Origin: Acanthosepion esculentum
Lineage: Eukaryota; Mollusca; Cephalopoda; Sepiida; Sepiidae
Reading direction: 5' to 3'
DNA: 64,000 nt
Assembly: GCA_964036315.1 (NCBI GenBank)
Contig: OZ038479.1
Span: 63,071,804 to 63,135,803, forward strand
Positions 9,776 through 22,362 of this stretch are shown here, piece after piece (position 1 is the stretch's first letter; every line of letters begins with the position of its first letter). The notes below the pieces were generated by a model, which was given only the letters and a program-made list of their open reading frames with translations, had not been told where the DNA came from and did not search any database. The translations under genes were made by a program, and so were the position numbers.

Positions 9776-10379
9776 ATTTCTATTAAATGCCAGCCAGACA
9801 CACTAGTTAGAAACAACAAGGACCAAAAAAAAAATAAAACAAAAGAACAAATTTTCAGCCTACCTTGCAGGGGCCGGAATAGATTCCATTTTTCTGTTTC
9901 TTTCTTTTTTTTTTTTTTTTAGTGTTTGTTTACTTGTTCATTGCAGACGTCCTCCTAGATGTAGTAAAAATTAAAAAAAAATAAAAATCTCCAGTACTTG
10001 AAGTGTCCGTTCTCTAAGGGGGAAAGGAGTGTGTATCTGTCTGTGCCTCCTTTCTTGCTTCCTTTCTCTCTCTCACTCTGCGTCACTTTCTTTTTAACTG
10101 TTCCTTTTCCTCCTTTTTCCTCTGTTTTCATCTGTCTTTGTTTCGTCGTTCTTCTATTTTTGTTTTGGTTTGGTTGTTTTTTGTTTTTCCTAAATTTTTT
10201 TTTTATTTTTTTATACACACGTATTTGTGTCTATCGGATTATCGAAGTCTTCACTCATTTACACATATATACACATACACCTATGCACATATATTCAGTG
10301 TTTAATTGGACAATTTGATCTTTCCTTCCTTCTCCTTCCTCCACAAAGTCTATCGTACTAGCGCGCAACCCAACGTCAA
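9776..10379 (-). other. Leader between PBS and gag, purine-rich on the sense strand
   Basis: About 600 bp with no recognised gene. The plus strand is pyrimidine-rich (ctccttttcctcctttttcc and similar), so the element RNA would be purine-rich here. It holds T16 at 9905-9920, an A-rich/T-rich patch near 9965-9990, and a CA/TA microsatellite at about 10260-10298. A sense-strand word CAAG|GTAGGC near 9865 resembles a splice donor. The lysine-rich frame readable at 10218-9955 is a translation of the purine-rich tract and I do not call it a gene. Confidence 0.6.
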
Positions 10380-10397
10380 TCCTGGTAGGCGGCGCCA
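10380..10397 (-). promoter_or_regulatory. Candidate primer binding site
   Basis: One base inside the 5' LTR the sense strand reads TGGCGCCGCCTACCAGGA. It starts with TGG, complementary to the CCA end of a tRNA, and it lies where an LTR element's PBS belongs. I could not assign the tRNA. Together with the PPT it fixes the element's direction. Confidence 0.65.
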
Positions 10398-10398
10398 A

Positions 10399-10930
10399 TG
10401 TGAGACTACCCACCTCTGCAACTCGCTGCACAAAGACACTGACCCCACGTCGTAGAATTTCTGTGCGGTGGATCGAGCGAGAGGTAGGCTCACAGGTAAA
10501 AGAAAAACATAACTACCAACTTGGGTAGGACGAAAAGAGGAGGGAAGGCGTCTGACCTTTTTGTGGATGACCGACTCCGGGCTGACTCTCGGCTGGCAAA
10601 AAGATATATATCTTAACTAACAATGTCCGGCTGCTAATGGGTCCGGCTGCTAATGGGTCGCTCTTCGATGTTACGTGCTCCGGCCTAAATCAACCTTCCT
10701 CGAACCTAAACTAAGTCTAACTACCCGTGGCGCTCCGTATATATGGAGAATCCTCTTTCAGCATTTCCGGACAAGGGACACCCACGAATAAACCCATAAC
10801 TTTTTCATGACCATTTCTCTCTTTGAAGAAAGTGGACATAAAAATATTTCTTAGCCTAGCTGACTCCGTTTCAGGGACATTAAATTCAAACCCTTTTAAG
10901 TTTTGACCAGAGCCGGTCTTTTTCCTATCT
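10399..10930 (-). repeat. 5' LTR (copy B), truncated, 532 bp
   Basis: It starts TGTGAGACTACCC exactly like the other copies. It stops matching at about 10930, after ttttcctatc, where satellite resumes mid-monomer (tttcaatagaaaattctg). About 245 bp of the outer LTR is missing, including the alternating CA/CG tract and the terminal TCACA. Relative to solo LTR C I count about two substitutions plus one 16-bp tandem duplication; relative to copy A, about 17 substitutions plus indels. Confidence 0.9.
10625..10656. repeat. 16-bp tandem duplication private to LTR B
   Basis: The word gtccggctgctaatgg occurs twice in direct succession (10625-10640 and 10641-10656). LTR A (with one base difference) and LTR C carry it once, so the duplication is specific to copy B. 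Confidence 0.9.
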
Positions 10931-12184
10931 TTTCAATAGAAAATTCTGAAAACAAATGAAAATATTGCATATTTTGATATTTTACAATTGAAAAGGAAGA
11001 AAACAAATGAAAATATTGATTATTTTGATATTTTTCAATTAAAAAGTTTAGAAAAGAAATGAAAATATTGCATATTTTTATATTTTTCAATTGAAAAGGA
11101 AGAAAACAAATAAAAATATTGCATATTTTCATATTTTTCCATTGAAATTGAAGAAAACAAATGAAAATATTGCATATTTTGATATTTACCAATTGAAAAG
11201 GAAGAAAACAAATGAAAATATTGCATATTTTGATATTTTTCAATTGAAACGGAAGAAAACAAATGAAAATATTTCATATTTTGATATTTTTCAATTGAAA
11301 AGGAAGAAAACAAATGAAAATAATGCATATTTTGATATTTTTCAATAGAAAAGTCAGAAAACAAATGAAAATATTGCATATTTTGATATTTTTCAATGGA
11401 AAAGTTAGAAAACAAATGAAAATATGGATATTTTTATATTTTTCCATTGAAAAGGAAGAAAACAAATGAAAATATTGTATATTTTGATATTTTCCAATTT
11501 AAAAGATAGGAAACGTATGAAAATAATGCATATTTTGATATTTTCCAATTGAAATGTTAAAAAACAAATAAAAATATTGCATATTTTCATATTTTTCAAT
11601 TGAAAAGGAAGAAAACAAATGAAAATATTGCATATTTTGATATTCCTCAATAGAAAAGGAAGAAAACAAATGAAAATATTGCATATTTTGATATTTTTCC
11701 ATTGAAAAGAACGATAACAAATGAAAATATTGTATATTTTGATATTTTTCAATAGAAAATGAAGAAAACTAATGGAAATATTGCATATTTTGATATTTTC
11801 CAATTGAAAAGTTAGAAAACAAATGACAATAATGCATATTTTGATATTTTTCAAAGGAAAATTCTGAAAACAAATGAAAATAATGCATATTTTGATATTT
11901 TTTAATTAGAAAGTTAGAAAACAAATGAAAATATTGCATATTTTCATATTTTTCAATTGAAAATGAAGAAAACAAATGAAAATATTGCATATTTTGATAT
12001 TTTTCGATTGAAAAGAACGAAAAAAAATGAAAATATAGTATATTTTGATATTTTTCAATAGAAAAGGAAGAAAACAAATGAAAATATTGCATATTTTGAT
12101 ATTTTCCATTTGAAAAGTTAGAAAACAAATGAAAATATTGCATATTTTCATATTTTTCAATTGAAAAGGAAGAAAACAAATGAA

Positions 12185-13989
12185 AATATTGCATATTTTG
12201 ATATTTTTCAATTGAAAAGTTACAAAACAAATGAAAATAGTGCATATTTTGATCTTTTTCAATTGAAAAGGAAGAAAACAATGAAAATATTGCATATTTT
12301 GATATTTGTCAATTGAATAGTTAGAAAACAAATGAAAATATTGCATATTTTCATATTTTTCAATTGAAAAGGAAGAAAACAAATGAAAATATTGTATATT
12401 TTCATATTTTTCAATTGAAAATTCTGAAAACAAAGGAAAATATTGCATATTTTCACATTTTTCAATTGCAAAGGAAGAAAACAAATGAAAATATTGCATA
12501 TTTTGATCTTTTTCAAATGAAAATGCTGAAAACATATGAAAATATTGCATATTTTGATACTTTTCAAAATAAAATGCTGAAAACAAATGAAAATATAGCA
12601 TATTTTGATCTTTTTCAAATGAAAATGCTGAAAACAAATAAAAATATCGCATATTTTGATATTTTTCCATTGAAATTTAGCAAACAAATGAAAATATTGC
12701 ATATTTTCATCTTTTTCAATTGAAGAGGTAGAAAACAAATGAAAATATTGCATATTTTGATATTTTTCAATTGGAAAGGTAGAAAACAAATGAAAATATT
12801 GCATATTTTCATATTTTTCAATTGGAAAGGAAGAAAACGAATGAAAATATTGTATATTTTAATATTTTTCAATAGAAATGGAAGAAAACAAATGAAAATA
12901 TTGCATATTTTGTAAAGTTAGAAAAAAAATGAAAATATTGCATATTTTGATATTTTTCAATGGAAAAGGAAAAAAAAAAAATGATAATATTGCATATTTT
13001 GATATTTTTCAATAGAAAAGCAAGAAAACAAATGAAAATATTGTATATTTTGATCTTTTTCAAAAGAAAATTCTGAAAACAAATGAAAATATTGCATATT
13101 TTGATATTTTTCAATTGAGAAGTTAGAAAACAAATGAAAATATTGCATATTTTGATATTTTTTAATTGAAAAGTTAGAAAACCAATGTAAATATTGCATA
13201 TTTTGATATTTTTCAATAGAAAAGGAAGAAAACAAATGAAAATATTGCATATTTGATATTTTTAAATTGAAAATTTAGAAAACAAATGAAAATATTGCAT
13301 ATTTTCATATTTTTATATGGAAAAGGAAGAAAACAAATGAAAATATTGCATATTTTGATCTTTTTCAAAAGAAAATTCTGAAAACAAATGAAAATATTGC
13401 ATATTTTCATATTTTTTAATTGAGAAGTTAGAAAACAAATGAAAATATCGCATATTTTGATATTTTTCAATTGAAAAGTTAGAAAACAAATGAAAATAGT
13501 GCATATTTTGATCTTTTTCAATTGTAAAGGAAGAAAACAATGAAAATATTGCATATTTTGATATTTGTCAATTGAATAGTTAGAAAACAAATGAAAATAT
13601 TGCATATTTTCATATTTTTCAATTGAAAAGGAAGAAAACAAATGAAAATATTGTATATTTTCATATTTTTCAATTGAATATTCTGAAAACAAAGGAAAAT
13701 ATTGCATATTTTACCATTTTTCAATTGCAAAGGAAGAAAACAAATGAAAATATTGCATATTTTGATCTTTTTCAAATGAAAATGCTGAAAACATATGAAA
13801 ATATTGCATATTTTGATATTTTTCAAAATAAAATGCTGAAAACAAATGAAAATATAGCATATTTTGATCTTTTTCAAATGAAAACGCTGAAAACAAATAA
13901 AAATATGGCATATTTTGATATTTTTCAATTGAAATTTAGCAAACAAATGAAAATATTGTATATTTTCATATTTTTCAAATGAAGAGGAA
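12185..13989. repeat. Duplicated block in L2, period 1259 bp
   Basis: The block 12185-12730 recurs at 13444-13989 with a constant offset of 1259 bp. Shared private variants include 'gaatagttagaaaac' after 'tttgtcaattg', a monomer with 'aataaaatgctg', one with 'aaatttagcaaacaaatg', and a 50-bp unit with 'gaaaacaatgaaaa'. The copies differ at scattered single bases. The 0.7 kb between them is ordinary mixed monomers. Confidence 0.85.
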
Positions 13990-15170
13990 GAAAACAAATG
14001 AAAATATTGCATATTTTGATCTTTTTCAAAAGAAAATGCCGAAAACAAATAAAAATATGGCATATTTTGATATTTTTAAATGGAAAAGTTAGAAAACAAA
14101 TGAAAATATTGCATACTTTGATATTTTTCAATTGAAAAGTTAGAAAAGAAATGAAAATATTGCATATTTTCTTATTTTTCTATTGAAAAGGAAGAAAACA
14201 AATGAAAATATTGCATATTTTAATATTTTTCAATTGAAAAAGAAAAAAACAAATGAAAATATTGCATATTTTGATCTATTTACAATATTGCATATTTTTA
14301 TTTTTCAATTGAAAAGGAAGAAGACAAATGAAAATATTGCATATTTTGATCTTTTTCAAATGAAAATGCTGAAAACAAATGAAAATAATAGCATATTTTG
14401 ATATTTTTCAATTGAAAAGGAAGAAAAAAAATGAAAATATTGCATATTTTGATCTTTTACAATTCAAAATGCTGAAAACAAATGAAAATGTTGCATATTT
14501 TGATATTTTTCTAATGAAAATGCTGGAAACAAATGAATATATTGCATATTTTGATCTTTTTCAAATGAAAATGCTGAAAACTAATGAAAATATTGCATGT
14601 TTTGATCTTTTTCAATTGAAAATGCTGAAAACAAATGAAAATATTGCATATTTTTCAATTTAAAAGGAAGAAAACAAAAGAAAATATTGCATATTTTGAT
14701 ATTTTTCAATTTAAAAGGAAGAAAACAAAGGAAAATATTACATATTTTGATATTTTTGAATTGAAAAGGAAGAAAACAAATGAAAATGTTGCATACTTTG
14801 ATATTTTTCAAATGGAAAATGCTGAAAACAAATGAAAATATTGCATATGTTGATATTTTTAAAATGAAAATGCTGAAAACAAATGAAAATATGGCATATG
14901 TTGATATTTTTCAAATGGAAAATGCTAAAAAACAAATGGAAATATTGCATATTTTGATCTTTTTCAATTGAAAATGCTGAAAACAAATGAAAATATTGCA
15001 TATGTTGATATTTTTCAAATGGAAAATGCTGAAACCAAATGAAAATATTGCATATTTTTATATTTTTCAATTGAAAAGGAAGAAAAAAAATGAAAATATT
15101 GCATATGTTGATATTTTCGAAATGGAAAATGCTGAAAACAAATGAAAATATTCCATATTTTGATATTTTT

Positions 15171-18100
15171 ATTGAAAAGGAAGAAAATAAATGAAAATAT
15201 TGAATATTTTGATATTTTTCAATTTAAAAGGAAGAAAACAAATGAAGATATTGCATATTTTTTATATTCTTCAATTGAAAATGAAGAAAACAAATGAAAA
15301 TGTTGCATATTTTGAACTTTTTCAAATGAAAATGCTGAAAACAAATGAAAATATTGCATATTTTGATATTTGTCAATTGAAAAGTAAGAAAACAAATGAA
15401 AATATTGCATATTTTGATCTTTTTCAATTGAAAATGCTGAAAACAAATTAAAATATTGCATATACTGATATTTTTCAATTGAAAAGGAAGAAAACAAATG
15501 AAAATGATGCATATTTTGATCTTTTTCATAAGAAAAGGCTGAAAACATATGAAAATATTGCATATTTTTATTTTTCAATATAAAAGGAAGAAAACAACTG
15601 AAAATGTTGCATCTTTTGAGCTTTTTCACATGAAAATGCTGAAAACAAATGAAAATATTGCATATTTTTATATTTTTCAATTGAAAAGGAAGAAAACAAA
15701 TTAAAATGTTGCATATTTTGATCTTTTACAATTGAAAATGCTGAAAACAAATGAAAATGTTGCATGTTTTGATCTTTTTCAATTGAAAATGCTGAAATCA
15801 AATGAAAATATTGCATATTTTGATATTTCTCATTAGAAAAGGAAGAAAACAAATGAAAATATTGCATATTTTGATATTTTTCAATTTAAAAGGAAGAAAA
15901 CAAAGGAAAATATTACATATTTTGATATTTTTGAATTGAAAAGGAAGAAAACAAATGAAAATGTTGCATATTTTGATATTTTTCAAATGGAAATGCTGAA
16001 AACAAATGAAAATATTGCATATGTTGATATTTTTCAAATGGAAAATGCTGAAAACAAATGAAAATATTGCATATGTTGATATTTTTAAAATGAAAATGCT
16101 GAAAACAAATGAAAATATTGCATATGTTGATATTTTTCAAATGGAAAATGCTGAAAACAAATGAAAATATTACATATGTTGATATTTTTCAAATGAAAAT
16201 GCTGAAAACATGAAAATATTGCATATTTTGAATTTTCAATTGAAGAGGAAACAAATGAAAATATTGCATATTTTGATATTTTCAATTTAAAAGGAAGAAA
16301 AGAAAGGAAAATATTGCATATTTTTATATTTTTCAATTGAAAAGGAAGAAAAAAAATGAAAATATTGCATATGTTGATATTTTTGAAATGGAAAATGCTG
16401 AAAACAAATGAAAATATTGCATATTTTGATCTTTTTCAAATGAAAATGCTGAAAACAAATGAAAATATTGCATATTTTGATATTTGTCAATTGAAAAGGA
16501 AGAAAACAAATGAAAATATTGCATATTTTTTATATTCTTCAATTGAAAATGAAGAAAACAAATTAAAATATTGCATATTTTGATCTTTTTCAAATGAAAA
16601 TGCTGAAAACAAATGAAAATATTGCCTATTTTGATATTTGTCAATTGAAAAGGAAGAAAACAAATGAAAATATTGCATGTTTTGATCTTTTTCAATTGAA
16701 AATGCTGAAAACAAATTAAAATATTGCATATGTTGATATTTTTCAATTGAAAAGGAAGAAAACAAGTGAAAATGATGCATATTTTGATCTTTTTCAGAAG
16801 AAAATGCTGAAAAAATATGAAAATATTTCATATTTTTATTTTTCAATATAACGGGAAGAAAACAACTGAAAATGTTGCATCTTTTGAGCTTTTTCACATG
16901 AAAATGCTGAAAACAATTGAAAATATTGTATATTTTAATATTTTCCAATTGAAAAGGAAGAAAACAAATGAAAATATTGCATATGTTGATATTTTTCAAA
17001 TGGAAAATGCTAAAAAACAAATGGAAATATTGCATATTTTGATCTTTTTCAAATGAAAATGCTGAAAACAAATGAAAATGTGCATATTTTGATCTTTTTC
17101 AATTGAAAATGCTGAAAACAAATGAAAATATTGCATATGTTGATATTTTTCAAATGGAAAATGCTGAAAACAAATGAAAATATTGCATATTTTGATATTT
17201 TTCAATTTAAAAGGAAGAAAAGAATGGAAAATATTGCATATTTTTATATTTTTCAATTGAAAAGGAAGAAAAAAAATGAAAATATTGCATATGTTGATAT
17301 TTTTGAAATGGAAAATGCTGAAAACAAATGAAAATATTGCATATTTTGATATTTTTATTGAAAAGGAAGAAAATAAATGAAAATATTGCATATTTTGATA
17401 TTTTTCAATTTAAAAGGAAGAAAACAAATGAAAATATTGCATATTTTTTATATTCTTCAATTGAAAATGAAGAAAACAAATGAAAATGTTGCATATTTTT
17501 AACTTTTTCAAATGAAAATGCTGAAAACAAATGAAAATATTGCATATTTTGATCTTTTTCAAATGAAAATGCTGAAAACAAATGAAAATATTGCATATTT
17601 TGATATTTGTCAATTGAAAAGAAAGAAAACAAATGAAAATATTGCATATTTTGATCTTTTTCAATTGAAAATGCTGAACATAAATTAAAATATTGCATAT
17701 ACTGATATTTTTCAATTGAAAAGGAAGAAAACAAATGAAAATGATGCATATTTTGATCTTTTTCATAAGAAAAGGCTGAAAACATATGAAAATATTGCAT
17801 ATTTTTATTTTTCAATATAAAAGGAAGAAAACAAACAAAAATATTGCATATTTTTATATTTTTCAATTGAAAAGGAAGAAAACAAATTAAAATGTTTATA
17901 TCTTTTTCAAATGAAAATCCTTAAAGACAAATGAAAATGTTGCATATTCTGATATTTTTCAATTGAAAAGGAAGAAAACAAATGAAAATGTTGCATATTT
18001 TGAACTTTTTCAAATGAAAATGCTGAAAACAAATGAAAATATTGCATATTTTGATCTTTTTCAAATGAAAATGCTGAAAACAAATGAAAATATTGCATAT

Positions 18101-20400
18101 TTTTATATTTTTCAATTGAAAAGGAAGAAAACAAATGAAAATGTTGCATATTTTGAACTTTTTCAAATGAAAATGCTGAAAACAAATGAAAATATTGCAT
18201 ATTTTGATCTTTTTCAAATGAAAATGCTGAAAACAAATGAAAATATTGCATATTTTCATCTTTTTCAATTGAAAAGGAAGAAAACAAATTAAAATGTTGC
18301 ATATTTTGAACTTTTTCAAATGAAAATCCTTAAAAACAAATGAAAATGTTGCATATTTTTATATTTTTCAAATGAAAAGGAAGAAAACAAATGAAAATAT
18401 TGCATATTTTTCAATTGATAAGGAAGAAAACAAATGAAAATATTGCATATTTTGATCTTTTACAATTGAAAATGCTGAAAACAAATGAAAATGTTGCATA
18501 TTTTGATATTTTTCTAATGAAAATGCTGGAAACTAATGAAAATATTGCATGTTTTGATCTTTTTCAATTGAAAATGCTGAAATCAAATGAAAATATTGCA
18601 TATTTTGATATTTCTCATTAGAAAAGGAAGAAAACAAATGAAAATATTGCCTATTTTGATATTTTTCAATTTAAAAGGAAGAAAACAAAGGAAAATATTA
18701 CATATTTTGATATTTTTGAATTGAAAAGGAAGAAAACAAATGAAAATTTTGCATATTTTGATATTTTTCAAATGAAAATGCTGAAAACAAATGAAAATAT
18801 TGCATATGTTGATATTTTTCAAATGGAAAATGCTGAAAACAAATGAAAATATTGCATATGTTGATATTTTTAAAATGAAAATGCTGAAAACAAATGAAAA
18901 TATTGCATATGTTGATATTTTTCAAATGGAAAATGCTGAAAACAAATGAAAATATTACATATGTTGATATTTATCAAATGAAAATGCTGAAAACATGAAA
19001 ATATTGCATATTTTGAATTTTCAATTGAAGAGGAAACAAATGAAAATATTGCATACTTTGATCTTTTTCAAATGAAAATGCTGAAAAGAAAAGAAAATAT
19101 TGCATATTTTGATATTTTTCAATTGAAAATGCTGAAAAGAAAAGAAAATATTGCATATTTTGATATTTTTCAATTGTAAATGCTGAAAAGAAAAGAAAAT
19201 ATTGCATATTTTGATATTTTTCAATTTAAAAGGAAGAAAACAAATGAAAATATTGCATATTTTTTATATTCTTCAATTGAAAATGAAGAAAACAAATGAA
19301 AATGTTGCATATTTTGAACTTTATCAAATGAAAATGCTGAAAACAAATGAAAATATTGCATATTTTGATCTTTTTCAAATGAAAATGCTGAAAACAAATG
19401 AAAATATTGCATATGTTGATATTTTTCAATTGAAAAGGAAGAAAACAAGTGAAAATGATGCATATTTTGATCTTTTTCAGAAGAAAATGCTGAAAACATA
19501 TGAAAATATTGCATATTTTTATTTTTCAATATAACAGGAAGAAAACAACTGAAAATGTTGCATCTTTTGAGCTTTTTCACATGAAAATGCTGAAAACAAT
19601 TGAAAATATTGTATATTTTGATATTTTCCAATTGAAAAGGAAGAAAACAAATGAAAATATTGCATATGTTGATATTTTTCAAATGGAAAATGATGAAAAC
19701 AAATGAAAATATTGCATATTTTGATATTTTTCAATTTAAAAGGAAGAAAAGAAATGAAAATATTGCATATTTTTATATTTTTCAATTGAAAAGGAAGAAA
19801 AAAAATGAAAATATTGCATATTTTGATATTTTTGAAATGGAAAATGCTGAAAACAAATGAAAATATTGCATATTTTGATATTTTTATTGAAAAGGAAGAA
19901 AATAAATGAAAATATTGCATATTTTGATATTTTTCAATTTAAAAGGAAGAAAACAAATGAAAATATTGCATATTTTTTATATTCTTCAATTGAAAATGAA
20001 GAAAACAAATGAAAATGTTGCATATTTTGAACTTCTTCAAATGAAAATGCTGAAAACAAATGAAAATATTGCATATTTTGATCTTTTTCAAATGAAAATG
20101 CTGAAAACAAATGAAAATATTGCATATTTTGATATTTGTCAATTGAAAAGAAAGAAAACAAATGAAAATATTGCATATTTTGATCTTTTTCAATTGAAAA
20201 TGCTGAACACAAATTAAAATATTGCATATACTGATATTTTTCAATTGAAAAGGAAGAAAACAAATGAAAATGATGCATATTTTGATCTTTTTCATAAGAA
20301 AAGGCTGAAAACATATGAAAATATTGCATATTTTTATTTTTCAATATAAAAGGAAGAAAACAACTGAAAATGTTGCATCTTTTGAGCTTTTTCACATGAA
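15171..20400. repeat. Higher-order repeats in L2 with spacings of 2186 and 2529 bp
   Basis: A block starting with the shortened monomer 'tttttattgaaaagg' followed by 'aagaaaataaatg' occurs at 15171, 17357 and 19886. Each copy continues through 'gcatattttttatattcttc', a run of 'atgctg' monomers, 'catatactgatattt', 'cataagaaaaggctg' and 'caatataaaagg'. The copies differ by whole 51-bp monomers: the first lacks one present in the later two. A separate block at about 15798-16140 recurs at 18583-18925 (offset 2785), so the blocks are mosaic rather than a single clean period. Confidence 0.8.
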
Positions 20401-20829
20401 AATGCTGAAAACAAATGAAAATATTGCATATTTTGATATTTTTCAATTGAAAAGGAAGAAAACAAATGAAAATATTACATATTTTCATCTTTTTCAATTG
20501 AAAAGGAAGAAAACAAACAAAAATATTGCATATTTTTATATTTTTCAATTGAAAAGGAAGAAAACAACTTAAAATGTTGCATATTTTGATCTTTTTCAAA
20601 TGAAAATCCTTAAAAACAAATGAAAATGGTGCATATTTTGATCTTTTTCAATTGAAAAGGAAGAAAACAAATGAAAATATTGCATATTTTTCAATTGATA
20701 AGGAAGAAAACAAATGAAAATATTGCATATTTGATCTTTTTCAAATTTAAATGCTGAAAACAAATGAAAATATTGCATATTTTGATATTTTTCAATTGTA
20801 AAGGAAGAAAACAAATGAAAATGGTGCAT

Positions 20830-21540
20830 ATTTTGATGTTTTTCAAATGGATTATGCTGAAAACAAATGAAAATATTGCATATTTTGATCTTTTTCAATT
20901 GTAAAGAAAGAAAAGAAATGAAAATATTGCATATTTTGATATTTTTCAATTTAAAAGGAAGAAAACAAATGAAAATATTGCATATTTTGATCTTTTTCAA
21001 ATGAAAATTCTGAAAACAAATGAAAATATTGCATATTTTGATATTTTTCAATTGAAAAGGAAGAAAATAAGTAGAATATTGCATATTTTGATATTTTTCA
21101 ATTGAAAAGAAACAAAACAAATGAAAATATTGCATATTTTGATATTTTTCAATTGTAAAGGAAGAAAACAAATGAAAATGTTGCATATTTTGATGTTTTC
21201 AAATCAAAATGCTGAAAACCTATGAAAATATTTCATATTTTGATATTTTCCAAATGGAATATGCTGAAAACAAATGAAAATATTGCATATTTTGATCTTT
21301 TTCAATTGTAAAGAAAGAAAACAAATGAAAATATTGCATATTTTGATATTTTTCAATTTAAAAGGAAGAAAACAAATGAAAATATTGCATATTTTGATCT
21401 TTTTCAAATGAAAATTCTGAAAACAAATGAAAATATTGCATATTTTGATATTTTTCAATTGAAAAGGTAGAAAATAAATAGAATATTGCATATTTTGATA
21501 TTTTTCAATTGAAAAGAAACAAAACAAATGAAAATGTTGC
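20830..21540. repeat. Eight-monomer duplication at the right end of L2
   Basis: A block of about 408 bp (8 x 51) is present twice in tandem. Markers shared at an offset of about 407 bp include the monomer with 'aaaataagtagaatattg' at 21064 and 'aaaataaatagaatattg' at 21471, the 'ttgtaaagaaagaaaa' monomer, and 'caaatggaatatgctg'. The second copy ends about 80 bp before the solo LTR. Confidence 0.8.
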
Positions 21541-21924
21541 GTATTTTCATCTTTTTCAAATGAAATGCTGAAAACAAATGAAAATATTGCATATTTTTAT
21601 ATTTTTCAATTGAAAAGGCAGGTGTGAGACTACCCACCTCTGCAACTCGCTGCACAAAGACACTGACCCCACGTCGTAGAATTTCTGTGCGGTGGATCGA
21701 GCGAGAGGCAGGCTCACAGGTAAAAGAAAAACATAACTACCAACTTGGGTAGGACGAAAAGAGGAGGGAAGGCGTCTGACCTTTTTGTGGATGACCGACT
21801 CCGGGCTGACTCTCGGCTGGCAAAAAGATATATATCTTAACTAACAATGTCCGGCTGCTAATGGGTCGCTCTTCGATGTTACGTGCTCCGGCCTAAATCA
21901 ACCTTCCTCGAACCTAAACTAAGT

Positions 21925-22152
21925 CTAACTACCCGTGGCGCTCCGTATATATGGAGAATCCTCTTTCAGCATTTCCGGACAAGGGACACCCACGAATAAA
22001 CCCATAACTTTTTCATGACCATTTCTCTCTTTGAAGAAAGTGGACATAAAAATATTTCTTAGCCTAGCTGACTCCGATTCAGGGACATTAAATTCAAACC
22101 CTTTTAAGTTTTGACCAGAGCCGGTCTTTTTCCTATCGTTGTATTTTGACAA
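21925..22152 (-). other. Open reading frame in U3 of solo LTR C
   Basis: The counterpart of the frame in LTR A, 75 codons, with the same central stretch (NLKGFEFNVPESESARLRNI) and a different C-terminus (S-A-T-G-S) caused by indels near 21930. The first codon in the open stretch is TTG. No domain is recognised; conservation reflects LTR homology and is not evidence of function. Confidence 0.25.
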
Positions 22153-22261
22153 GTACTTAACACTTATCTACCCTTTTCGCCATATGTTTTTATCTAGATT
22201 CCTAATCTAATCATTTGGTCTTGAAGTTTGATGCCCAGGTCAAATCTAACTAATCTTCTCG

Positions 22262-22362
22262 CACATATGCGTGCGCGCGCATGCACACACAGATGTGGGG
22301 GTGTATATATACACACACACAGATGTGCGGGCGCACACACACACACACACGCGTGTGCATAT
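22262..22362. repeat. Alternating purine-pyrimidine tract in LTR C
   Basis: Contains gtgcgcgcgcatgcacacac, gtgtatatatacacacacac and cacacacacacacacgcgtg separated by agatgtg words. It is in the same LTR position as 7621-7717 but with different repeat counts. Confidence 0.8.

Larger units (their letters stand above)
6961..10930 (-). mobile_element. Defective LTR retrotransposon with gag but no recognised pol
   Basis: Two direct copies of one LTR (6961-7735 and 10399-10930) flank about 2.66 kb of internal DNA. The sense strand is minus: a PBS-like sequence abuts the inner edge of the right LTR, a G-rich polypurine tract abuts the inner edge of the left LTR, and the gag frame runs leftward. Sense order is 5' LTR (truncated), PBS, purine-rich leader, broken gag, a small ORF with a hydrophobic segment, about 0.9 kb of unrecognised sequence, PPT, 3' LTR. 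I see no reverse transcriptase, RNase H, integrase or protease motif, and the space between gag and the PPT is too short for a full pol. The Gag is of the Ty3/gypsy or retrovirus-like kind; the family is not resolved. It inserted into pre-existing satellite. Confidence 0.88.
10931..21622. repeat. 51-bp monomeric satellite, array L2
   Basis: About 210 copies of the same 51-bp unit as at 1-6960. Monomers from about 10.9 to 14.3 kb are a mixture (aaaggaag, aaagttag and aaattctg subtypes). After about 14.3 kb the caaatgaaaatgctgaaaac subtype becomes frequent and alternates with the aaaggaag type, and catatgttgatattt is common. Truncated or shortened monomers occur (for example near 12913, 14270-14300 and 16200-16250). 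Open frames are the 17-residue periodic translation of the satellite. No gene is seen. Confidence 0.97.

Noticed and set aside
9955..10218. Lysine-rich 87-codon minus-strand frame
   Set aside because: It is a translation of a purine-rich, low-complexity leader and resembles no family I know.
9998..10318. Plus-strand hydrophobic frame of 106 codons
   Set aside because: It is the pyrimidine-rich complement of the same leader, antisense to the element, with leucine/phenylalanine-rich low complexity.
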